64,000 bases of DNA from Streptococcus pasteurianus (GTDB lineage Bacteria > Bacillota > Bacilli > Lactobacillales > Streptococcaceae), in the NCBI RefSeq assembly GCF_004843545.1, contig NZ_CP039457.1, positions 834,501 through 898,500 on the forward strand, read 5' to 3'. Of this stretch, positions 49,570-58,698 are shown one piece after another; within the stretch, counting starts at the first letter, position 1, and each line of letters opens with the position of its first letter. A program made the position numbers and the translations under genes. The notes under the pieces were generated by a model. That model saw only the letters and a program-made list of their open reading frames with translations. It made no database searches and was not told where the DNA came from.

Positions 49570-51048
49570 ATGCCTACACATTCACGTCATCAAAGACAGC
49601 ATAAAAATTCACGTTCATATTCCCGTCTTGATACTAAGACGATAGTGAATAGTGTTCTGCTAGTCTTGTATGCTTTACTGGCAGGAATTGCGACTTTTCT
49701 GATGTATTCGCATAACATTCTTGCTTTCCGACACTTCAACATTATTTATACTGCTTTGTTAGTGGTTGTTCTTGTCGTATCATTGGTATTGATAATTCGG
49801 AAAAAAGGTAAATTAGTTGTTACTGTCCTTTTGGTCATTTTCTCGATTGTCGCAGCTGTTTCGCTTTTTGCATTTAAATCATTAATTGATGTAGCAGGCG
49901 ATCTGAATGAAACAGCTTCATATTCAGAAATTGAAATGAGTGTTGTAGTACCGGCGAATAGTTCTATTTCAGATGTGACAGAATTATCAAGTGTTCAGGC
50001 GCCGACTGGAGCTGATGGAAGTAATATCGATGCCTTACTGTCACAAATCAAATCAGATAAAGGTGTTAATTTAACAACGGATACAGTTGATTCTTATCAA
50101 GCAGCCTATGAAAATCTCATTAATGGTAGTAGTCAAGCAATGGTTCTAAATAGCGCTTATTCAAGCCTGTTAGAATTATCTTATGATAATTATGAATCAA
50201 ATTTAAAGACCATTTATACCTATAAAGTTAAGAAGAATATTTCAAATGATGCCTCATCATCAAATAAAAATGTCTTTAATATCTATATCAGTGGTATTGA
50301 TACTTATGGTTCAATCTCAACAGTTTCTCGTTCAGATGTTAATATTATCTTGACAGTTAATATGGATACTCATAAGATTTTAATGACATCAACACCACGT
50401 GACTCTTATGTTCAAATACCTGATGGTGGTGCTAATCAATATGATAAATTGACTCATGCTGGTATCTACGGCGTTGAAACTTCTGAAAAGACACTAGAAA
50501 ATCTTTACGGCATTGATATTGATTACTATGCTCGTATCAATTTCACTTCATTCTTGAATTTAATTGATGCGGTTGGTGGTGTAACAGTCTACAACGATCA
50601 AGCCTTTACAAGCCTTCACGGTAATTATGATTTTGAAGTAGGAAATATAACACTTAATTCAGATGAAGCACTAGGTTTTGTTCGTGAACGTTATAGTCTT
50701 GATAATGGTGACTATGATCGTGGTAAAAATCAATTAAAAGTTATTCAAGCCATAATTAACAAGCTAACTTCGTTTAGTTCAATTTCGAATTATTCATCAA
50801 TTATGTCTACTCTGCAGGATTCTGTTCAAACAGATATGCCATTGGATACAATGATGGATCTTGCAAATACGCAGCTTGATTCAGGTAAGAAATTCACAAT
50901 CACATCACAAGAAGTAACTGGTACAGGTTCAACAGGAGAATTGACTTCATATGCCATGCCAACTGCAAGTCTTTATATGATTCAATTGGATGATACGAGC
51001 GTAGCAAGTGCATCTCAAGCTATTAAAGATGTTATGGAAGGAAAATAA
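49570..51048 (+). CDS. cpsA: capsule LCP-family attachment protein CpsA
   Basis: 492 residues. A basic N-terminus, three membrane helices (about 28-48, 56-74, 80-100), an outer accessory domain (about 105-225) and the LytR-CpsA-Psr domain (about 240-450) with NIYISGIDTYGSISTVSRSDVNIILTVN, DSYVQI and FVRERYSLDNGDYDRGKNQ, whose Arg and Asp residues bind the polyprenyl pyrophosphate. LCP enzymes attach finished capsule from its lipid carrier to peptidoglycan outside the cell. First gene of the cps operon. Confidence 0.96.
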   Translation: MPTHSRHQRQHKNSRSYSRLDTKTIVNSVLLVLYALLAGIATFLMYSHNILAFRHFNIIYTALLVVVLVVSLVLIIRKKGKLVVTVLLVIFSIVAAVSLFAFKSLIDVAGDLNETASYSEIEMSVVVPANSSISDVTELSSVQAPTGADGSNIDALLSQIKSDKGVNLTTDTVDSYQAAYENLINGSSQAMVLNSAYSSLLELSYDNYESNLKTIYTYKVKKNISNDASSSNKNVFNIYISGIDTYGSISTVSRSDVNIILTVNMDTHKILMTSTPRDSYVQIPDGGANQYDKLTHAGIYGVETSEKTLENLYGIDIDYYARINFTSFLNLIDAVGGVTVYNDQAFTSLHGNYDFEVGNITLNSDEALGFVRERYSLDNGDYDRGKNQLKVIQAIINKLTSFSSISNYSSIMSTLQDSVQTDMPLDTMMDLANTQLDSGKKFTITSQEVTGTGSTGELTSYAMPTASLYMIQLDDTSVASASQAIKDVMEGK

Positions 51049-51780
51049 ATGATTGATATTCATTCGCATATCGTTTTTGATGTAGATGACGGTCCAAAAA
51101 CAATAGAAGAAAGTTTGGATTTGATTGGTGAAAGTTATCGTCAGGGCGTGCGTACGATTGTCTCAACGTCACATCGTCGCAAAGGGATGTTTGAAACACC
51201 AGAAGATAAGATTTTTGCTAATTTCAGTCAGGTCAAAGAAGCTGCTGAAGCTAAATACGAAGGTTTAGAGATTTTGTATGGTGGTGAACTTTACTATAGT
51301 AGTGATATCCTTGAAAAGCTTGAGCGTGGTCAGGTTCCCAAAATGAATAATACACGTTTTGCATTGATTGAGTTTAGTATGACCACATCATGGAAAGACA
51401 TCCATACAGCACTTAGCAATGTGATCATGCTTGGAATTACACCAGTTGTTGCTCATATCGAACGTTATAATGTGCTTGAGTTTAATGAAGAACGTGTTAA
51501 GGAATTGATTAACATGGGGTGTTACACGCAAATCAATAGTTCACATGTTCTCAAACCAAAATTATTTGGCGATAAATACCGTCAGTTTAAAAAACGAGCA
51601 CGTTATTTCTTGGAAAAAAATCTTGTTCATTGTGTGGCAAGTGATATGCATAATCTTGGTCCAAGACCACCATTTATGGATGAGGCTAGAGAAATCATCA
51701 CGAAAGATTTTGGCACCAAGCGAGCTGATGCTCTTTTTGAGGGCAATCCTCAAACCTTATTAGAAAATAAAGATTTATAG
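51049..51780 (+). CDS. cpsB: capsule tyrosine-protein phosphatase CpsB
   Basis: 243 residues. PHP-domain metal ligands appear as MIDIHSHIVFDVDDGPK (H-x-H), TSHRRKGM, GGELYYS, AHIERYN and ASDMHNLGPRPP. The enzyme removes phosphate from CpsD tyrosines and so tunes chain length and amount of capsule. ATG directly follows the cpsA stop. Confidence 0.96.
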   Translation: MIDIHSHIVFDVDDGPKTIEESLDLIGESYRQGVRTIVSTSHRRKGMFETPEDKIFANFSQVKEAAEAKYEGLEILYGGELYYSSDILEKLERGQVPKMNNTRFALIEFSMTTSWKDIHTALSNVIMLGITPVVAHIERYNVLEFNEERVKELINMGCYTQINSSHVLKPKLFGDKYRQFKKRARYFLEKNLVHCVASDMHNLGPRPPFMDEAREIITKDFGTKRADALFEGNPQTLLENKDL

Positions 51781-51788
51781 GAGTTAAT

Positions 51789-52475
51789 ATGAATTCAAAT
51801 GATCAGGCGAGTATTGAGATTGATGTATTCTACTTGCTAAGAAAACTTTGGAGTAAGAAATTTTTTATCATTTTCATTGCTTTAGTTGTAGGAACAGTTG
51901 CTTTACTTGGTAGTATTTTTCTGATAAAGCCTAAGTACACGTCAACAACTCGTATTTATGTTGTTAGCAAAACTGCTGATAATATTACCAGTCAAGATTT
52001 ACAAGCTGGTTCTTATCTTGTTAACGATTACAAAGAAGTGATCACGTCAAGTGAGGTGTTATCTTCTGTCATTGATCAACAAAAACTGGCTCTTTCAACC
52101 AGTGAGTTGTCAGATATGATTACAGTTGATATCCCAACAGATACACGTGTTATTTCAATTTCTGTGGAAGATACGGATGCCCAAGAAGCCGCTGATATTG
52201 CTAACGCTGTCCGTGAAATTGCTGCTGAAAAGATTAAAGCTGTTACAAAAGTAGATGACGTGACAACCTTAGAAGCTGCAGCTACGCCTAAACATCCTTC
52301 ATCTCCAAACGTTAAGAAAAATCTTGCTTTAGGGATGCTTGTTGGTGGGGCTCTAGCTGTTATTGTTATTCTTGTAGTTGAAGTGCTTGATGATCGTGTT
52401 CGTCGTCCAGAAGATATCGAAGAAGTGCTTGGTATGACTCTTCTAGGAGTTGTACCAGATATTGATAAAATGTAA
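51789..52475 (+). CDS. cpsC: capsule chain-length/co-polymerase protein CpsC
   Basis: 228 residues: cytoplasmic start, helix 1 at about 28-48, the Wzz outer domain, a Pro-containing stretch (TPKHPSSPN) and helix 2 at about 177-200, then a short tail (DDRVRRPEDIEEVLG). It is the membrane adaptor that activates the CpsD kinase; the split of kinase and adaptor into two proteins is the Gram-positive type. SD TAGGAG. Confidence 0.96.
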   Translation: MNSNDQASIEIDVFYLLRKLWSKKFFIIFIALVVGTVALLGSIFLIKPKYTSTTRIYVVSKTADNITSQDLQAGSYLVNDYKEVITSSEVLSSVIDQQKLALSTSELSDMITVDIPTDTRVISISVEDTDAQEAADIANAVREIAAEKIKAVTKVDDVTTLEAAATPKHPSSPNVKKNLALGMLVGGALAVIVILVVEVLDDRVRRPEDIEEVLGMTLLGVVPDIDKM

Positions 52476-52489
52476 GGAGAAAGATTGTA

Positions 52490-53230
52490 ATGCCACAATT
52501 AGAATTAGTGAGATCTAAAGCTCAAATGGTTAAATCTATGGAAGAATATTACAATTCTATCCGTACCAATGTTCAGTTTAGTGGACGTGATTTAAAAGTG
52601 ATTACGCTAACGTCTGCTCAGGCAGGTGAAGGCAAATCGACCACATCGGTTAATCTTGCTATCTCATTTGCGCGTGCAGGTTTTCGCACTCTTTTGATTG
52701 ATGCGGATACACGCAATTCAGTTATGTCAGGTACATTTAAGTCTAATGAACGTTATCAAGGCTTGACAAGTTTCTTGTCTGGAAATGCAGAACTGTCAGA
52801 TGTTATTTGTGATACAACAATTGATAATTTAATGATTATTCCTTCTGGGCAAGTCCCACCAAACCCCACATCATTGATTCAAAACGATAATTTTAAGGCA
52901 ATGATTGAAACCGTGCGTGGTCTTTACGATTATGTGATTATTGATACACCCCCTCTTGGCTTGGTTATTGATGCAGCTATTTTAGCGCATTACTCAGATG
53001 CTAGTCTAGTTGTGGCAAAAGCAGGAGTTGATAAACGCCGTACCATTACGAAACTAAAAGAACAACTAGAACAAAGTGGCTCTATTTTCCTTGGTGTTAT
53101 TTTAAATAAATATGATATTCACTTAGATAATTATGGGGCATATGGTAGTTATGGCGGTTATGGTGCTTATGGTAATTACGGAAAAGGTAAAGAAAAAACC
53201 AAAACTGGTAGAGTTAAACGAAAAAAATAA
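52490..53230 (+). CDS. cpsD: capsule tyrosine kinase CpsD
   Basis: 246 residues. Walker A AQAGEGKSTTSVNLA (about 45-60), Walker A' LLIDADTRNS, Walker B YVIIDTPP. The C-terminus has a cluster of six tyrosines (DNYGAYGSYGGYGAYGNYG) that are autophosphorylated, then a basic tail (RVKRKK). BY-kinase acting with CpsC; dephosphorylated by CpsB. Confidence 0.97.
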   Translation: MPQLELVRSKAQMVKSMEEYYNSIRTNVQFSGRDLKVITLTSAQAGEGKSTTSVNLAISFARAGFRTLLIDADTRNSVMSGTFKSNERYQGLTSFLSGNAELSDVICDTTIDNLMIIPSGQVPPNPTSLIQNDNFKAMIETVRGLYDYVIIDTPPLGLVIDAAILAHYSDASLVVAKAGVDKRRTITKLKEQLEQSGSIFLGVILNKYDIHLDNYGAYGSYGGYGAYGNYGKGKEKTKTGRVKRKK

Positions 53231-53268
53231 TTGATATCTTTACCTTAGAATAGGAAACAGGAAGTTAT

Positions 53269-54645
53269 ATGTATAGCGAAGATTCGAAAAAGAAAGTATA
53301 CTACCTTTCGTCGGATATTATAGCTTTAGTGGTAAGTTATTTCATCTTAGCACAATTTTATCCTTATCATCTTTTCGATAGTAAGTTCTTTGCAGTTGTT
53401 TTTGGAATTTTAATCGTGATTGTCAGTATTTTGAGTGATGAGTACTCTACAATCACTAATCGTGGTTATTTAAAAGAATTGAAAGCATCTGTGATTTATG
53501 GTATGAAAGTTTTAGTTTTATTTACTTTTGTACTGATACTTGGAAAAATTCGTTTTATCCATGACATTTCACAGATGTCTTATTTCTTCTTAGGGCAAAT
53601 TTTTATTTTAGTAAGTCTTTTGGTCTTCATTGGACGTATTTTAGTTAAGAATTTTTTCACAAGTTATACAACGGATATTAAACAGGTATTGTTTGTCACG
53701 GATTTTACGAATGGTAAAGAAGTCATTAAAGAACTTAATAATTCCAATTACCATATAGCTGCTTATATCAGTCGTCGTGATAATCCAAAAATTTCACAAC
53801 CGATTTTAAAAAGTACTAAAGAAATTAGGGACTTCGTGGCAACTCACCAAGTTGATGAGATATTTGTCGCTAAAAATCATCAAGATGATTTTATAGAATT
53901 TGCACATTGCTTAAAATTGTTAGGAATTCCAACGACAGTAGCTGTTGGGAATTATTCAGACTTCTATGTTGGAAATAGTGTTCTAAAAAAGATTAGTGAT
54001 ATGACCTTCATAACGACAGCATTCAATATTGTAAAATTCCGTCAGGTTGCTTTAAAACGTCTTATGGATATTGCAATGGCTTTAGTTGGCTTAGTGATTA
54101 CTGGGATTGTAGCTATTATTATTGCACCGATAGTCAAGAAACAATCACCAGGACCACTAATTTTTAAACAAAAACGTGTTGGTAAAAACGGTAAGGTTTT
54201 TGAAATTTACAAATTTAGAAGCATGTACACCGATGCTGAAGAACGCAAAAAAGAATTACTAGCGAAAAATGATTTGGATACAAACTTGATGTTTAAAATG
54301 GAAGATGACCCTCGTATTTTTCCATTTGGGCACAAGTTGCGGAATTGGTCCATTGATGAGTTACCACAATTTATCAATGTTCTAAAAGGTGAAATGTCTG
54401 TTGTGGGCACGCGTCCACCAACGCTTGACGAATATCATCACTATGAGTTACATCATTTCAAACGTTTAACAACCAAACCAGGAATTACTGGCTTATGGCA
54501 AGTTAGCGGTCGTAGTGACATTACTGACTTTGAAGAAGTAGTGGCACTTGATATGAAGTATATCCAAAATTGGAGCATTAGTGAAGATATTAAGATTATT
54601 GCGAAAACATTTGGAGTTGTATTATCTAAAAAAGGTAGTAGGTAA
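53269..54645 (+). CDS. cpsE: undecaprenyl-phosphate sugar-1-phosphate transferase CpsE
   Basis: 458 residues. Five N-terminal helices with a CoA-binding-like domain (VLFVTDFTNGKEVIKELNN) in the middle, then the bacterial sugar transferase domain from about 262: KRLMDIAMALVGLVITGI, FKQKRVGKNGKVFEIYKFRSMYTDAEER, LPQFINVLKGEMSVVGTRPP and PGITGLWQVSGR. Length and pattern agree with WchA/CpsE, which places glucose 1-phosphate on the lipid carrier as the first capsule sugar. A different hexose cannot be excluded. Confidence 0.93.
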   Translation: MYSEDSKKKVYYLSSDIIALVVSYFILAQFYPYHLFDSKFFAVVFGILIVIVSILSDEYSTITNRGYLKELKASVIYGMKVLVLFTFVLILGKIRFIHDISQMSYFFLGQIFILVSLLVFIGRILVKNFFTSYTTDIKQVLFVTDFTNGKEVIKELNNSNYHIAAYISRRDNPKISQPILKSTKEIRDFVATHQVDEIFVAKNHQDDFIEFAHCLKLLGIPTTVAVGNYSDFYVGNSVLKKISDMTFITTAFNIVKFRQVALKRLMDIAMALVGLVITGIVAIIIAPIVKKQSPGPLIFKQKRVGKNGKVFEIYKFRSMYTDAEERKKELLAKNDLDTNLMFKMEDDPRIFPFGHKLRNWSIDELPQFINVLKGEMSVVGTRPPTLDEYHHYELHHFKRLTTKPGITGLWQVSGRSDITDFEEVVALDMKYIQNWSISEDIKIIAKTFGVVLSKKGSR

Positions 54646-54724
54646 TGGACTATATTCTAAATTTAGGTAAAAACTCAGATGATTAGGATATTTTTGGTAA
54701 AAAGGTTAACATAAGGAATATTTT

Positions 54725-55174
54725 ATGAAAATTTGTTTAGTTGGTTCAAGTGGTGGACACTTGACACATTTATATTTATTACAGGATTTTTGGAAGAATC
54801 AAGACCGATTTTGGGTCACTTTTGATAAAGACGATGCTAATCAACTCCTAAAAGACGAAAAAATTTTTCACTGTTTCTTTCCTACTAATAGAAATTTGAT
54901 TAACCTTTGTAAAAATACTTTCTTGGCTTGGAAAATTCTCAAAAAAGAAAAGCCCGATATTATCATTTCATCGGGTGCTGCTGTTGCTGTCCCTTTCTTT
55001 TATATTGGTAAATTATTCGGAGCTAAAACAGTATATATTGAAGTTTTTGATAGGATTGATAAACCAACGCTTACAGGTAAATTAGTTTACCCCGTGACGG
55101 ATAAGTTTTTTGTCCAATGGGAGGAGATGACCAAGGTCTATCCTAAGGCTATTTGTATCGGAAGTATTTTCTAA
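54725..55174 (+). CDS. cpsF: Alg14-like glycosyltransferase subunit CpsF
   Basis: 149 residues. MKICLVGSSGGHLTHLYLL, DIIISSGAAVAVPFFYIGKLFGAKTVYIE and PVTDKFFVQWEEM are the membrane-anchoring/acceptor half of the split GT28 enzymes (Alg14, PssD, Cps14F). It works with the next protein to add the second sugar, usually galactose in beta-1,4 linkage to glucose. The two genes are 9 bp apart. Confidence 0.92.
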   Translation: MKICLVGSSGGHLTHLYLLQDFWKNQDRFWVTFDKDDANQLLKDEKIFHCFFPTNRNLINLCKNTFLAWKILKKEKPDIIISSGAAVAVPFFYIGKLFGAKTVYIEVFDRIDKPTLTGKLVYPVTDKFFVQWEEMTKVYPKAICIGSIF

Positions 55175-55183
55175 GGAGGTTTT

Positions 55184-55705
55184 ATGATTTTTCTTACCGT
55201 CGGGACTCATGAACAACCCTTTGATCGTCTTATCAAGGCTATTGATGAGTTTGTTGAAGAGGGAGTCATTCAGCAAGAGGTCTTTATGCAAATTGGCTAC
55301 GCTACCTATTTTCCTAAAAATTGTGAGTGGAAAAAATTCATTTCTCCTCAGGAAATGACTGACTTCATCGAAAAAGCAGATATTGTCATTACTCATGGAG
55401 CACCAGCTTCATTCCTACCTGTCGTTACTAGAAAAAAAGTACCTATCGTTGTTCCGAGATTTAAAAAATTTAACGAACACGTCAATAACCACCAGCTAGA
55501 ATTCTCTTCTGCCGTTGAACGTAAATTTAACAATATCATTCTTATTGAAGATATCAAGCAATTAAAAGAAGTCCTTTTGAACTTTAATACTATTGCTGAA
55601 ACTAAAAACAGAGATGCCTTTAATAATAATCACCAATTTATGGCTAAATTTACTCAAGAAATTCAAGGTTGGTATAGAGACGAGGTGAATGATGAAGATA
55701 GTTAA
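55184..55705 (+). CDS. cpsG: Alg13-like glycosyltransferase subunit CpsG
   Basis: 173 residues. MIFLTVGTHEQPFDRLIKAIDEFV, MQIGYATY and VITHGAPASFLPVVTRKKVPIVVPRFKKFNEHVNNHQLE form the nucleotide-sugar-binding half of GT28 (Alg13, PssE, Cps14G). It gives the donor site to the CpsF/CpsG pair. Its end overlaps the next gene by 17 nt. The usual GSxS/T is seen as HGAPAS. Confidence 0.92.
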   Translation: MIFLTVGTHEQPFDRLIKAIDEFVEEGVIQQEVFMQIGYATYFPKNCEWKKFISPQEMTDFIEKADIVITHGAPASFLPVVTRKKVPIVVPRFKKFNEHVNNHQLEFSSAVERKFNNIILIEDIKQLKEVLLNFNTIAETKNRDAFNNNHQFMAKFTQEIQGWYRDEVNDEDS

Positions 55706-57611
55706 TAAGATAAAACATACACTAAATACTGGAAAGCCTATTGATTCACAAAAATTTATCTTATCTTTCCAAGATTATAAGGTAGTATCTTTTGATATTT
55801 TTGATACCTTGCTAAAGCGTAATGTTGCAAAACCGACAGATGTATTTGCTTATATAGAACAAAAATTTGGCATAGAAAATTTTAAGCAAAAAAGAATTGA
55901 AGCTGAGAGAATAGCTCGAAGCCAGTCATTTGATTCAGAAATTTCATTGGTGGACATCTATAATCAGTATGGAATAGATTATTCAAAGGTAGAACTGCAG
56001 GCAGAATCAGAACTGTTAACTTTAAATCAAGATATGTTTTTGGTTTTCCAAGAAGCAGTAAAAAATAAAACAGTCATTCTAACATCAGACATGTATCTAC
56101 CTGAGACATTTATTGTAGATATTTTAAATCGAGAGGGCATTACTGGCTATCATAAATTATATTTATCATCAACTGTTGGTGTTACAAAAAGCAATGGTAA
56201 AATTTTTGATTTAATCATTGAAGATTTATGTATTAATCGTGCAGATATCATCCATATTGGAGATTCATTTCATTCAGACTACAATATACCTAGAAAAAAA
56301 GGAATAGCCGCAAAGCATTTACCAACTACTATTAAGAAATCACACTATCGACTATCCGGTGATGCTATTGAGATTAATATTATCAATAGTTTTATTAATA
56401 ATTCTATACCTAGCACTGCGGATTCTTATTATAGATTTGGCTATGAAAAATTTGGAATGTTTTTATGGGGATTTTCTAAATGGCTGCATGAATCGTTACT
56501 AAATGAAAATATTCAAAAGGTTTATTTTTTTTCACGAGATGGTTTAATCATGAAACAAGCCTTTGATATGCTTTTTGATGACATTGAAACCCATTATTTA
56601 GAAGTATCTAGAAGGGCTTTAAGGGTTCCGATTTTATGGAAAAATTATTCTCTTGATCATGTTATTGATATGATATCTCCCTCTAAGATGATATCCTTAT
56701 CCTCAGTGTTTGATGGTCTGGGTTTAAATATGCATGACTACACAGATTTATTGACTACGTATAACTACTCTTTTGAGACTTATTTTGATCGTAAAGAATT
56801 GGTCAATAATAAAAAATTCGCAGAGTTTTATCAAGAACTATCAGCAGATATTGAAAGTAACTCTCGTAATGAGTATGACTTATTAGTGAAATACCTTGAT
56901 CAGCATCATATCGAAGGAAAGTTTGCAATTGTAGATATTGGATGGTCAGGTGGCATGCAACGCTACTTAAAAGAAACCTTGGATACATTAAAAATAAGCA
57001 ATAATATTACAGGATACTATATTGGTATTGCTGATTATTATAAACGAAATGTAAAAGCAGTTCCTTCTTTAAATTTAAAGGGTTATTTGTTTGATTTTTC
57101 CAAGAATACAACAGAAATTGATAAACGTAGGCCCTTTGTCGGCTTATTTGAATCTCTTTTTTTAGAGCAAGATGGTTCTGTTGAAAAATATATTAATGAT
57201 AATGGTGTGATAAAAGCAAAAAGATTTTCATATGAATATTTTGAAAACGGAAAACCAACTGAGGAGTTTCAAGCTATTAAAAAATTACAAAGAGGAGCTT
57301 TGGATTTTGTCAAAAGTTTTGGTAATCCATCAATTGAAATATCTGCAGATCAATTATTTTATGGTCTGGAGCAAACGGGTCTTTTTCCTAACAAACAAGA
57401 TATTAAATTATTTGCGGACTTTCGATTTTTTGATGATGGAGAAATCAATTATCTTGCCAAACCTCAGCATTTATTAACCTACTTGCTACATATTAGACAA
57501 TTGAAAAAAGATTTTTTAATGTGCCGTTGGAAAATTGGTTTTTTAAAGCGATTATTAAAGATTAAACTTCCTTATCAAACTATTTACAATTATCTATCCA
57601 AATATAAATAA
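55689..57611 (+). CDS. two-domain HAD-like protein of the capsule locus
   Basis: 640 residues from ATG 55689 or 55692 (SD GAGGTGA). Residues about 30-215 form a HAD hydrolase: SFDIFDTLLKR (motif I, DxFDT), ILTSDMYLP (motif II), the Lys of TKSNGKIFD, and HIGDSFHSDYN (motif IV). The second part (about 240-640) starts VYFFSRDGLIMKQAFDM and YLEVSRRALRVP and holds IVDIGWSGGMQRYL and FVGLFESLF, which looks like a diverged second HAD-type or transferase domain, as in COG5610 proteins. Such proteins appear in polysaccharide clusters with no known reaction. Codon use is more AT-rich than cpsA-E, as expected of serotype-specific genes. Confidence 0.72.
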   Translation: MMKIVNKIKHTLNTGKPIDSQKFILSFQDYKVVSFDIFDTLLKRNVAKPTDVFAYIEQKFGIENFKQKRIEAERIARSQSFDSEISLVDIYNQYGIDYSKVELQAESELLTLNQDMFLVFQEAVKNKTVILTSDMYLPETFIVDILNREGITGYHKLYLSSTVGVTKSNGKIFDLIIEDLCINRADIIHIGDSFHSDYNIPRKKGIAAKHLPTTIKKSHYRLSGDAIEINIINSFINNSIPSTADSYYRFGYEKFGMFLWGFSKWLHESLLNENIQKVYFFSRDGLIMKQAFDMLFDDIETHYLEVSRRALRVPILWKNYSLDHVIDMISPSKMISLSSVFDGLGLNMHDYTDLLTTYNYSFETYFDRKELVNNKKFAEFYQELSADIESNSRNEYDLLVKYLDQHHIEGKFAIVDIGWSGGMQRYLKETLDTLKISNNITGYYIGIADYYKRNVKAVPSLNLKGYLFDFSKNTTEIDKRRPFVGLFESLFLEQDGSVEKYINDNGVIKAKRFSYEYFENGKPTEEFQAIKKLQRGALDFVKSFGNPSIEISADQLFYGLEQTGLFPNKQDIKLFADFRFFDDGEINYLAKPQHLLTYLLHIRQLKKDFLMCRWKIGFLKRLLKIKLPYQTIYNYLSKYK

Positions 57612-57624
57612 GAGGTTTTTTATA

Positions 57625-58698
57625 ATGACTCACAAAAAACAGGTATTAATTGTCAATACCTCCGGCTTAGGTGTCGGAGGTATAACAAGTCATATGATTA
57701 ACTATATTTCAAATATTAACACAGAGTATGAATTTACAGTAGTTGCGACTATCTTCCATGAAAAACAGGTTATTGATAATTTGGAATCTTTGGGTTGTCA
57801 GATTATCTCTATGGCCAATCGCAAAAAACAATTATTAAAGTATTATAACGAATTGAAGCAACTGATGGCTTCTAAACAGTTTGATATTATTCATGTTCAT
57901 GGTAATAGCGCTACTATGGTTATCGAATTACAATTAGCAAAAAAATTTGGTATCCCTTCGAGAATCGCTCATTGTCACAATAGTCTATGCTCTCATAAAT
58001 TCCTACACATGTTGTTAAATCCATTGTTTAAGCAATCTTATACCTTAACTATTGCTTGTTCTCAACAAGCTGGTGATTGGATTTTTGGTCCTAATAATTA
58101 CACTATTTTAAAAAATGGGATCCAAGCAGCTAACTATCAATATAATGACTCTCAACGTCAACGCTATCGTCAATTATTTAACTGTAGTGATGAAACACTA
58201 TTATTAGGAAACGTTGGAAATTTAGTTGAGCAGAAAAACCAAGAATTTTTAATTCCACTTATTAAGGAACTAAAATCACAAAGAAAAGTTAAATTGATGA
58301 TTATCGGACAAGGGGATAAGGAAGAACACTTAAAAAGCTTAATCAAGCAAAACAATTTACAAAATGAAGTCAAAATCTTTCCTTATCGAGATGACATTCC
58401 AGCTTGTTTACAGGCTTTTGATGCCTTGGTCATGCCTTCGAAATGGGAGGGGCTACCACTCATTTTAATTGAAGCACAAACAGCAGGACTTCCATGTCTG
58501 ATCTCAGATAAGATTACAAGCGATGCTAGTATCAGTGGAGATTTGTGTACTTACTTACCCTTATCGACAGAACAATGGTTTAAACAATTAACTAATTTTA
58601 AATCAAATGAAAACAGACAGCTATATGCTTCAAAAACAAAAGAAGCTGGTTTTGACATGGAAGGCTGTATCAATCAATTAAGGAGCATATATGGTTGA
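57625..58698 (+). CDS. GT4-family glycosyltransferase
   Basis: 357 residues, GT-B fold. TSGLGVGGITSHMINYI is the N-terminal Gly-rich loop, HVHGNSATMVIELQLAKKFG the acceptor side, LVEQKNQEFLIPLIKEL and PSKWEGLPLILIEAQ (E-x7-E) the donor site. A retaining transferase that adds one sugar of the repeat unit. Overlaps the polymerase gene by 8 nt. Confidence 0.9.
   Translation: MTHKKQVLIVNTSGLGVGGITSHMINYISNINTEYEFTVVATIFHEKQVIDNLESLGCQIISMANRKKQLLKYYNELKQLMASKQFDIIHVHGNSATMVIELQLAKKFGIPSRIAHCHNSLCSHKFLHMLLNPLFKQSYTLTIACSQQAGDWIFGPNNYTILKNGIQAANYQYNDSQRQRYRQLFNCSDETLLLGNVGNLVEQKNQEFLIPLIKELKSQRKVKLMIIGQGDKEEHLKSLIKQNNLQNEVKIFPYRDDIPACLQAFDALVMPSKWEGLPLILIEAQTAGLPCLISDKITSDASISGDLCTYLPLSTEQWFKQLTNFKSNENRQLYASKTKEAGFDMEGCINQLRSIYG

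Noticed and set aside
53150..53200. Repeated GGTTATGG/GCATATGG units as a DNA tandem repeat
   Set aside because: They encode the tyrosine cluster at the C-terminus of CpsD, a functional protein repeat rather than a separate DNA element.
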